NCBI GenBank assembly: GCA_028687525.1
Contig: JAQTZX010000109.1
Location: 1-5,314 of the forward strand
Reading direction: 5' to 3'
Length of the DNA: 5,314 bases
Origin: Candidatus Omnitrophota bacterium
GTDB taxonomy: Bacteria; Omnitrophota; Gorgyraeia; Gygaellales; Profunditerraquicolaceae
Below, piece by piece: positions 1 through 5,314 of this stretch (the first letter of the stretch is position 1; each line of letters starts with the position of its first letter). Under the pieces are notes generated by a model. The model saw only the letters and a list, made by a program, of their open reading frames with translations, searched no databases and had not been told where the DNA came from. Position numbers and translations under genes: made by a program.

Positions 1-108
1 TTTTGAAAAAATATCTCTTCCCCGTCTATTAAACAATACAGATTGTGCTGTGCAAAAAAACGATAATCATAACCAATTAGTATTATTTGAGTAATGTTGG
101 GACACTAC
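1..108. other. AT-rich intergenic flank, no gene seen
   Basis: This stretch lies beyond the 3' end of the bat operon and left of the inverted repeat. It is AT-rich, has short A-runs (for example 54-60), and contains no open frame of useful length on either strand. The longest ATG-started minus-strand frame I could read is about 13 codons. I do not see a convincing promoter, a tRNA-like structure or a stem followed by a T-run. The pentamer GGGAC at 99-103 recurs at 111-115 at the edge of the inverted repeat, so the repeat element may extend left to about position 98. Confidence 0.5.
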
Positions 109-170
109 TGGGGACGGTTCTATTTTTTTCAGACTCGCGGTCGAGAACAAAAAAAATAGAACCGTCCCCA
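109..170. repeat. Perfect 21-bp inverted repeat, REP/MITE-like hairpin
   Basis: The left arm (109-129, starting TGGGGACGGTTCTA and ending in seven T) is exactly the reverse complement of the right arm (150-170). The 20-nt loop (130-149) contains a further 4-bp stem, CTCG at 134-137 pairing with CGAG at 142-145 around CGGT. The element starts 30 nt after the batE stop and would form a long stalk in the operon mRNA. Neither orientation places a T-run after the stem, so it is not a classical intrinsic terminator, although it could still block 3' exonucleases. The GGGGACGGTTCT core resembles repeats I associate with REP-associated tyrosine (Y1, IS200-like) transposases in uncultured bacteria. That link is from memory, and only one copy lies here. 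Confidence 0.8.
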
Positions 171-200
171 TTTTTCACTGCCGGCCGGATTACCCTGGAG

Positions 201-992
201 CTAATTTCCGGCGATCAAAGCCAGGGCGCCTTTATTTACCCACCCCGCTTTTCCATCAAACCGCTTCAGCTTATACCAATTCCCCGCCTTTTCGATTACC
301 TCCACCCTGCTGCCTTCGGCAAGCTTGAAATAAGTAGTCGCGTTCTCCAGCGGTTCGAATTTAACATCCGCTTCCTTGTCTATAACAACCGCGCTTTTAT
401 CAAGATAGTTTATTCTTCCATTCAAAGCGAAAGCCGATAAAATAAAAAGCGCAACCAGGATGAAAACGGTTGTTCGAAAAAACCTCTTTAAACCGCCCAA
501 GAATAGATTCAGGGTAAAAAGCAGGATTAAAACAGTATAGATACCGGACATAAAAACGGCTAAAGAGTCCACCGTCATTGCTTCGAATAATCTATAGGCC
601 GACTTCTGCGGCCGGTTTACAAAAAGCCGGGGCTCTAAGTTTAACGTATGCAGGGTAAGTTCGTAATTGGATTTCAAATCACTGTCATTAGGGATAAAAC
701 AACCCGCCCTTTCATAGTTTAAGACAGCAAAACCCAACTCCCCTTTCTTGAAATAACTGTTGCCCAGATTATAATATACATTCCCGCTTTCTAAACCGGA
801 ATCGATAATTTTTTCATAATCCCGGACAGCGCTGTCGTATTCCCCCTGCCGGTAAGAAATACCCGCCTGGTAAAAAAGCGAACCCGGCGCGTTATCTCCC
901 GCCCCTTGCGCCAAAACATTGTGAAAACCCGCGATTATGACCAGGACCGCGGCAAAAAAGATTAACGGGCTGTTCGAGCTATTTATTTTCAT
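201..992 (-). CDS. batE: BatE-like protein: signal peptide, TPRs, two TM helices, SH3-like domain
   Basis: Last gene of the operon, 263 aa, presumably a protein-interaction component of the Bat membrane complex. An N-terminal signal peptide (residues 1-28, hydrophobic core 9-22, cleavage probably after VLA) precedes two TPR-type repeats at about 37-69 and 70-100, with the typical NVYYNLGNSYFKKGE pattern and a PNDSDLKSNY stretch usual in this family. Two hydrophobic helices (about 143-166 and 172-190) flank a basic turn, GGLKRFFRTT, probably cytoplasmic. A C-terminal bacterial SH3-like domain (about 200-258) carries the GNWYKLK and GKAGWV signatures. Both the TPR and SH3 parts should therefore face the exported side. 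The ATG at 992 overlaps the batD stop as ATGA; only a weak purine-rich AAAGAAAG precedes it, in keeping with coupled translation. The stop is TAG. The Bat assignment rests on architecture plus position after batD; the molecular role is not established. Confidence 0.88.
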   Translation of the reverse strand: MKINSSNSPLIFFAAVLVIIAGFHNVLAQGAGDNAPGSLFYQAGISYRQGEYDSAVRDYEKIIDSGLESGNVYYNLGNSYFKKGELGFAVLNYERAGCFIPNDSDLKSNYELTLHTLNLEPRLFVNRPQKSAYRLFEAMTVDSLAVFMSGIYTVLILLFTLNLFLGGLKRFFRTTVFILVALFILSAFALNGRINYLDKSAVVIDKEADVKFEPLENATTYFKLAEGSRVEVIEKAGNWYKLKRFDGKAGWVNKGALALIAGN

Positions 993-2842
993 ATTTTCTT
1001 TCTTTGGAAATAGTCAATCACTTCTTCCAGACTATTCAAAGAATTCCGCATGTCTTCCCGGGTTAACTGCGAAGAAGCGTATCTGACCATATCGCAGTCC
1101 CGGAAAATAGCCCTTAGTTTAACAAGAATTTCCTCTTCTACCCCGTTTTGCCTCAACTGTTCATCTATGATGCCCGCGGTTATCCCTTTTGACGGTAAAT
1201 GAAACTTATCACCCAGATATTCCTGTATGGTATCGAACAAAGCATCGTAGAATCTTTGCGCGTTTGTTTTATCCAGATATTTTTGTGCCTGACGGATACC
1301 TGCCCGTGCTTTCCGGGGGGCTAAAAGCTGACGGGCGTATTTTAAGTCGGTTTTAAACCTTTTTTGCCTTCTGTAAATTATGGCCGTAAACAGATAAATC
1401 AGCAAAGGAACGGCCTGCGAAACCAGAAATATTTTATTTTTATAAAGATACCCGCCCTTTTTTCTTAACCGTCCGGGGTTATCCTTAATATAAACGATAT
1501 CCCTTCCCAGCTTTTCTTCCTTAATAATGGCGGGGGCCGCACGCTGTTCATTTTCGATTATTTTAGTTTCTTCCTCTTTATCGGGTTTTACTATTGTTAT
1601 CGGAAACGGCCCGCGGGTTATAGTTTTGTACCCTCCGGTTTGGGGATCAAAGAAGAAAAATGATACCCGGGGTATTTCCCTGATCTGTTCGTTCATCGGC
1701 ATGATAATCCGCTCAAAGCTCTTTTGATTACCGGCCTGTTTTACCTGTGGCTCATATATCTTAAAACCCTGCTCTGATTCAAATCGGGGGACTCCGACGG
1801 TGCTGAAATTCCCTTCCCCGCTGACAACCATCGTAAGGGTAACCGGATCCCCCACCTTAACCGCAAGCGGAGAAATTGCCGCTTCAAGATCAAAATTACC
1901 CAGGGCACCTGAAAAATCCCCGGGTTTATTTTCTCCGGGCAGAGATAAAACAGTGACCGGAATATCCCCGGATTGCAAATCCAGAGGACGCGCTTCATAC
2001 CTGCCGAAAAAATCTCCGAAAATGTCGGCATCAAAAGAATTGTTACCGCCAAAGGGGAAATTCCTGCCCGCCTGCTTGCGCGTGATCAGATTACATTTGA
2101 CATGGGCCGGACCCAGCCTGAATTCTCCCGGCCTTAAGCCAAAAATCGAGGTATTAAATTCCACAACATCGAAATTGATCCCCTTGTAGACCTCTTTGTA
2201 CTGCGCGGGCTTGTTGAATACGCCTGCTGAAAAACCTTCATGGCTGAATTCCGGGTACTGTATATCCCTTACGCCAAGATTATTTATATACAATTTAACG
2301 GTTATCGGGACAATCTCGTTTACATAAGCGCTTTTATCCTTTGTCTGGATTACCACAAATAACCTGTCGTTTAAATCCGTTATCTGCGGCTCTGCCCGGC
2401 TGTCCGGTTGAGAGATATTTTCGGCCGGGCCTTTCAGCACTTCTACGCCGAGTTGATTAGAGGTATAGGTATTCCCGTTATATTCAAATTTAAAAGGCCC
2501 TATCTTAAAATTACCGGTTTTCAGGGAAAAAAGCACATAATTGTGTGTTACTGAACTTGACACTTTCCCATTAACGATGGACATCCTCGTTGAAGGCCCT
2601 AAATAGCGCACTTGAAAGCCGTCGATCGAAGAGATATCCGGAGCCGCCACATCCTGCGCGCCGTCGAAAGTCAAGGACAACTGCAGGGAACTCCCCAAAG
2701 AAATCTTGCTCCGGTCAACCGAGACTTCGAAACCAAGCTCTTCGGCAAAACATAAAGCCGCCGAACCGAGCACACAAAACGTAAGGGCCGAACTCAGGAT
2801 TAAACGTTTTAAACTCATGGTCTTATTCTCCAACCTGCGCAT
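989..2842 (-). CDS. batD: BatD aerotolerance-family protein, Ig-like periplasmic domains with one TM helix
   Basis: A 617-aa protein of normal BatD length. A signal peptide (about residues 9-33, ending ALCFA) leads into an exported region (34 to about 460) of beta-rich Ig-like modules. Family hallmarks are visible: an early IVNGKVSSSVTHNY segment followed by LKTGNFKIGPF (about 89-117), a Phe/Gly-rich loop (262-281), KPGDFSGALGNF (306-317) and VSGEGNF (340-346). A single TM helix (about 471-490) is followed by a basic segment and a helical, probably cytoplasmic, tail of about 125 residues. BatD is thought to be the scaffold of the Bat complex, joining the exported TPR proteins to the membrane; no catalytic motif is seen. 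The ATG at 2842 shares one base with the batC stop (TAATG), with GAAGG 7 nt upstream. A second ATG at 2818 (Met9) has GGAG 9 nt upstream and gives a more standard signal peptide, so the start is uncertain by 8 codons. Confidence 0.93.
   Translation of the reverse strand: MRRLENKTMSLKRLILSSALTFCVLGSAALCFAEELGFEVSVDRSKISLGSSLQLSLTFDGAQDVAAPDISSIDGFQVRYLGPSTRMSIVNGKVSSSVTHNYVLFSLKTGNFKIGPFKFEYNGNTYTSNQLGVEVLKGPAENISQPDSRAEPQITDLNDRLFVVIQTKDKSAYVNEIVPITVKLYINNLGVRDIQYPEFSHEGFSAGVFNKPAQYKEVYKGINFDVVEFNTSIFGLRPGEFRLGPAHVKCNLITRKQAGRNFPFGGNNSFDADIFGDFFGRYEARPLDLQSGDIPVTVLSLPGENKPGDFSGALGNFDLEAAISPLAVKVGDPVTLTMVVSGEGNFSTVGVPRFESEQGFKIYEPQVKQAGNQKSFERIIMPMNEQIREIPRVSFFFFDPQTGGYKTITRGPFPITIVKPDKEEETKIIENEQRAAPAIIKEEKLGRDIVYIKDNPGRLRKKGGYLYKNKIFLVSQAVPLLIYLFTAIIYRRQKRFKTDLKYARQLLAPRKARAGIRQAQKYLDKTNAQRFYDALFDTIQEYLGDKFHLPSKGITAGIIDEQLRQNGVEEEILVKLRAIFRDCDMVRYASSQLTREDMRNSLNSLEEVIDYFQRKKI
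2828..2831 (-). promoter_or_regulatory. Alternative Shine-Dalgarno for batD start at Met9
   Basis: GGAG on the minus strand sits 9 nt before the in-frame ATG at 2818 (batD Met9). Starting there gives MSLKRLILSSALTF, a compact signal peptide with a short basic n-region. The longer start at 2842 has its own GAAGG at 2850-2854, spacer 7 nt, and the TAATG junction with batC. The sequence alone does not decide between them. Confidence 0.4.
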
Positions 2843-3714
2843 TACCAGTCCTTCAATACCCTGCCGACAGCGCCTTTTCTTGTATCCTCCAATTTACCCG
2901 ATGAATTCTCTTCCTGCCGATACCCCTCTAAAAGCATATTCGCTTCTTCTTGAGACATTTCTTTCGTCTCTTCCAAAGCGTGTCCCGCAGACTCCCGCTG
3001 GCCGCCGTCCTCTTCCCGATCTTCGGCTTGATCGGCTTCCTGCGCCGCTTCTTTCTCTTGCTCCTCAACCTTTTGCTCTCCCGCCTCGCGCTCCTCCGCC
3101 TTTTGTCCCCGGACTGAATCCTCCTGCTCCTGTTGGGACTGTTGGGACTGTTGGGAATTTTTATCCTGCTGCCCGGATTCTTCTTTTTGTTTATCCTGTT
3201 TATCCTGCTCCTGTTTTAATTTATCCAGGAGCATTTTTAACTCTCTTTCGACCAACTCATGGTTGATCTTGGGATCCCGGTCTGCGGGATTCAAGTCTAT
3301 CGCCCTTTTGTAATAATCCAACGATTGCCGCAATAAACTTACCGTTTCCTCAAGCTCCGTATTCTCCTTCACTTTACCCAGCTTATATTTTGAGTTCGCG
3401 ATATTGAAATTTGCTTTGGACTCCAGAGCCTTATCCTTTGAGAAAGTCGCTTTTTCGAAAAAACCGACTGCCGAAGCATACTCTCCTTTTTTATACTGCG
3501 CTGTACCTATATTATAATTGATCTCTGGGGAATCGGGGGATTTTATTTGAGCCTGGTTGTACAATTTAATCGCCTCATCGTATTTTTTTTGCCTGTAGAG
3601 ATTGTTTGCCCGGGACACTATTCCGGATCCATCCTCCGCGAATGAAAACGAACAAAAAATTCCCGGAATAATCACAACCTGCAATATAAACATGGTACGT
3701 GTCGATTTTCTCAT
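2842..3714 (-). CDS. batC: BatC-like TPR protein with charged Q/E/K-rich tail
   Basis: A 290-aa exported TPR protein, predicted partner of the VWA proteins BatA/BatB and of BatD/BatE. The signal peptide spans about residues 1-26 (hydrophobic 9-23, cleavage near SFA-ED). TPR-like repeats follow at about 32-65 (NNLYRQKKYDEAIKLYNQA), 66-98 (NYNIGTAQYKKGEYASAV) and 100-143 (NFNIANSKYKLGK to YYKRAIDLNP), with a helical extension to about 168. Residues 165-260 are low-complexity, rich in Q, E, K and D, and include SQQSQQSQQ and QDKQDKQ, encoded by short tandem DNA repeats. The C-terminus has a MSQEEANMLLEGYRQEE helix and ends in KDW, both of which I recognise as typical of BatC. The ATG at 3714 overlaps the batB stop as ATGA; the upstream GGAAAAGA is a poor, distant Shine-Dalgarno, so coupling to batB is likely. 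A second in-frame ATG at 3693 would shorten the n-region and has no better ribosome site. Confidence 0.9.
   Translation of the reverse strand: MRKSTRTMFILQVVIIPGIFCSFSFAEDGSGIVSRANNLYRQKKYDEAIKLYNQAQIKSPDSPEINYNIGTAQYKKGEYASAVGFFEKATFSKDKALESKANFNIANSKYKLGKVKENTELEETVSLLRQSLDYYKRAIDLNPADRDPKINHELVERELKMLLDKLKQEQDKQDKQKEESGQQDKNSQQSQQSQQEQEDSVRGQKAEEREAGEQKVEEQEKEAAQEADQAEDREEDGGQRESAGHALEETKEMSQEEANMLLEGYRQEENSSGKLEDTRKGAVGRVLKDW
3131..3156 (-). repeat. Tandem 9-bp repeat in batC (SQQ x3)
   Basis: On the plus strand the unit TGTTGGGAC occurs at 3131-3139 and 3140-3148, with a partial copy at 3149-3156, about 2.9 copies in all. On the coding strand it specifies SQQSQQSQQ (BatC residues 187-195). 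The unit is a multiple of three, so slippage would change tail length without breaking the frame. Confidence 0.9.
3190..3207 (-). repeat. Tandem 9-bp repeat in batC (QDK x2)
   Basis: Two exact copies of TTTATCCTG on the plus strand (3190-3198 and 3199-3207) encode the repeated QDK of the BatC linker (residues about 170-175). It is a second, independent in-frame 9-bp duplication some 30 bp from the SQQ array, which suggests the linker grew by local duplication. Confidence 0.85.
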
Positions 3715-4730
3715 TTCAATAAATCTTTTCCCTTGCCTTTTTTATCATTGATGAACGGCTCGATTACCAATAGAAGTAAAGCCGGCCATAAGAATACCCG
3801 GAACCTTTCTTCATACTGTTTATTCATCTTAGCCTGCAGGTCTCTTTTTTCCATCCTGGAAATTCTTTCCCTGTAAATCAAATCCAGGCCAAACTCGGCA
3901 TTCGAAGCCCTTACATACACGCCTCCGGTCTCCAAGGCAATCTTTTGCAGACTATTCTCATCGAGACGGGATTTAACCACCGCGCCCTGCCCATCCTTGA
4001 GAAACACCTTCTGCCCGGATTCGTCCACAACCGGAATAAGCTCACCTTCCTCCGTGCCTATCCCGATACAGAATATACTGATCCCTTCCTTTTTGGCTTC
4101 TTCGGCGGCCTGTAACGGAGCACCTTCATGATCTTCGCCATCCGTGATAAGAATCAATACCTTATATTTCTTCCGGCCGCCCTCGTAACTCCTTAACGCC
4201 TCTTTTATTGCGCTGGTGATGGAAGTGCCGCCCTTTGGTATGGTATTGATCCCGGTATCATCAAGCGAAAGTAAAAATCCCCCGTAATCCACGGTCAGGG
4301 GGCACTGCAGGAATGCGCTTCCGGAAAAAGCGATCAGGCCGATCCTGTCCCCTTTGAGATTGCGCACTAAATCCCTGATTGCCAACTTTGAACGCTGGAG
4401 TCTATTGGGTTTGACATCCTCGGCGAGCATGCTTTTCGACGTATCTAAGGCTATTACTATATCCACGCCCTTGCGTTTTACCTCCTCCCAATGGAATCCC
4501 CACTGCGGCCGCATCAAGGCAAAAAGGCCGAAAAACACGGAAAGGACTGTTACGGCGGTTTTCAGGAATCTCTTTCGGGAATCAACAGCGGATAATAAAT
4601 CACCCAGCAGTTCCTTTTGAGCAAATTTCTCCAGGGCCGACTTGCGTGACCGGGCCGCCCAGAGATAAAACAGCACCAATGCGGGAATAACAAAAAACGC
4701 AAAAATAAAGTTTACCGCGGCAAACCTCAT
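3711..4730 (-). CDS. batB: BatB: membrane-anchored VWA protein with intact MIDAS
   Basis: A 339-aa protein of normal BatB length. Two N-terminal hydrophobic helices (about residues 7-25 and 56-73) are followed by the RPQWG motif (74-78) common to BatA/BatB. The VWA domain (about 88-285) has a complete metal-ion-dependent adhesion site: D96-T-S98-K-S100 (DxSxS), T169 in KGGTS and D197 in ITDGED. RIGLIAFSGSAF (129-140) and CPLTVDYG (143-150) are typical of the family. A beta-hairpin-like insert (about 230-255) precedes the LQKIALETGGVYVRA segment, and a third TM helix (about 311-327) is followed by a basic KDKK-type tail. The VWA domain should face the exported side and bind a divalent metal and protein partners; BatA/BatB heteromers are thought to form the core of the complex. 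The ATG at 4730 overlaps the batA stop as ATGA; no good Shine-Dalgarno is visible, in keeping with coupling. BatB rather than BatA follows from second position and the TDGED form. Confidence 0.94.
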   Translation of the reverse strand: MRFAAVNFIFAFFVIPALVLFYLWAARSRKSALEKFAQKELLGDLLSAVDSRKRFLKTAVTVLSVFFGLFALMRPQWGFHWEEVKRKGVDIVIALDTSKSMLAEDVKPNRLQRSKLAIRDLVRNLKGDRIGLIAFSGSAFLQCPLTVDYGGFLLSLDDTGINTIPKGGTSITSAIKEALRSYEGGRKKYKVLILITDGEDHEGAPLQAAEEAKKEGISIFCIGIGTEEGELIPVVDESGQKVFLKDGQGAVVKSRLDENSLQKIALETGGVYVRASNAEFGLDLIYRERISRMEKRDLQAKMNKQYEERFRVFLWPALLLLVIEPFINDKKGKGKDLLK

Positions 4731-5314
4731 GGTATTTTTCTTAAAATAGTGTTGGCTAAAACAATATCCAGCAATAAGACCAGCAAACCCGGAACTAAAA
4801 ACACGGCGAATAATTCATTATATTCAGAATAACCCTTTTCTTCTATCACCGTCTTCTCAAGTACGTTTATCTCTTTGTAAATTTTGCGCAGGCTTTCGGT
4901 GTCGGTGGCCCGAAAATACTTTGCCCCGGTCATATCCGCGATCTTTATCAAGGTATCCTCATCGATATCTATCTCTACGGGCTGATATACCGTATTGCCG
5001 AAAAAATCCCTGACCGGATAAGGAACAGGACCTTTTGAACCGGCGCCTATCGTGTAAACCTTGACTTTCAACGCCTTGGCGGCTTCCGCGGCTGTCAGCG
5101 GCGAAATAACCCCCGTATTGTTGCGCCCGTCTGTAAGCAGGATAACCACTTTGCTCTTTGCGCCGGCATCCTTCAGCCGGTTTACGGAAGCGGCTATCCC
5201 GGATCCTACCGCTGTTCCATCCTCGACTAAGCCTGTTTTCACCCGTTCCAGGTTATCCAGCAACCAGCCGTAATCCAGGGTCAACGGACAAACCGTATAC
5301 GCCCGCGAAGCGAA
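4727..5314 (-). CDS. batA: BatA: VWA membrane protein, 5' end outside window
   Basis: C-terminal 195 residues of a BatA-type VWA protein; the frame is open to the right edge. The visible part starts FASRAYTVCPLTLDYG, equivalent to FSGSAFLQCPLTVDYG of BatB, so roughly 135-140 residues, including the N-terminal helices and the DxSxS half of the MIDAS, lie beyond 5314. A TTG at 5284 is the Leu of CPLTLDY and not a start. Visible MIDAS residues are the Thr of EDGTAVGSGI (fragment residue 34) and the Asp of LLTDGRNNTG (residue 62). A loop rich in Pro and aromatic residues (about 95-115) precedes IDEDTLIKIADMTGAKYFRA, which parallels DENSLQKIALETGGVYVRA in BatB. A C-terminal TM helix spans about 168-188. 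It is the first visible gene of the operon and overlaps batB by ATGA. The paralogy with batB suggests an old tandem duplication, as is normal for the family. Confidence 0.93.
   Translation of the reverse strand, partial: FASRAYTVCPLTLDYGWLLDNLERVKTGLVEDGTAVGSGIAASVNRLKDAGAKSKVVILLTDGRNNTGVISPLTAAEAAKALKVKVYTIGAGSKGPVPYPVRDFFGNTVYQPVEIDIDEDTLIKIADMTGAKYFRATDTESLRKIYKEINVLEKTVIEEKGYSEYNELFAVFLVPGLLVLLLDIVLANTILRKIP

Noticed and set aside
109..170. Reading the inverted repeat as the intrinsic terminator of the bat operon
   Set aside because: The T-run is inside the stem rather than after it; in either direction the stem is followed by mixed sequence. A role in 3'-end protection remains possible, but not a standard rho-independent terminator.
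87..440. Plus-strand open frame of about 117 codons running through the hairpin repeat into the 3' part of batE
   Set aside because: It starts at a TTG without a ribosome site, crosses the inverted repeat and then reads antisense to the well-supported SH3 region of batE; the translation shows no family signal.
1741..2189. Alternative frames of 103 codons (minus, 1741-2052) and 129 codons (plus, 1800-2189) inside batD
   Set aside because: Both lie within the conserved BatD core containing the KPGDFSGALGNF and SGEGNF motifs, and neither has a ribosome site or recognisable domain.
2706..3266. 186-codon plus-strand open frame opposite batD/batC, rich in Pro, Leu and Ala
   Set aside because: It is the antisense shadow of the low-complexity batC tail, where Q/E/K codon bias removes stops on the other strand. 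Its composition mirrors that bias, and the opposing frames have clear domains.
5282..5284. TTG as a start codon for a short 185-residue VWA protein
   Set aside because: The frame stays open to the window edge, and the codons before it encode AYTVCP, aligning with the same region of BatB. The gene is simply cut by the edge.

Overview
The window holds the downstream part of a Bat-type ("Bacteroides aerotolerance") operon. All genes are on the minus strand, in the order batA (5' end beyond the right edge), batB, batC, batD, batE, and together they fill positions 201-5314 without a gap. The calls rest on domain architecture and family-typical motifs read from the translations: two von Willebrand factor A (VWA) membrane proteins with MIDAS residues, a TPR protein with a charged Q/E/K-rich tail ending in KDW, a large Ig-like periplasmic BatD protein, and a TPR + two-helix + SH3-like BatE protein.

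Organism: a bacterium of moderate GC with an inner membrane and an exported compartment, since four of the five proteins carry signal peptides or several membrane segments. Complete batA-E sets are typical of Bacteroidota, and also occur in Spirochaetota and uncultured lineages such as Omnitrophota. The hairpin repeat at the left resembles elements I associate with Omnitrophota and deltaproteobacterial genomes. I therefore lean towards an uncultured Omnitrophota-like bacterium, but this is inference and weakly held.

Layout: 1-200 is non-coding and contains a perfect 21-bp inverted repeat (109-170) starting 30 nt past the batE stop. Then follow batE (201-992), batD (989-2842), batC (2842-3714), batB (3711-4730) and batA (4727 to beyond 5314). 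Every junction overlaps, by ATGA (4 nt) three times and TAATG (1 nt) once, which implies one polycistronic mRNA and translational coupling. No internal promoter or terminator is evident; the promoter must lie to the right of the window, where MoxR AAA+ ATPase and DUF58 genes are commonly found in such operons.

How the genes work together: BatA and BatB are predicted to be anchored in the inner membrane with metal-binding VWA domains. BatC, BatD and BatE supply exported TPR, Ig-like and SH3 protein-interaction modules, and BatD also has a cytoplasmic helical tail. The family is thought to form a membrane complex, perhaps acted on by MoxR, linked to stress tolerance in some species, but its biochemistry is unresolved. 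I see no new system here. The points most worth a second look are the left-edge hairpin repeat, the tandem 9-bp repeats in batC and the two competing batD starts.
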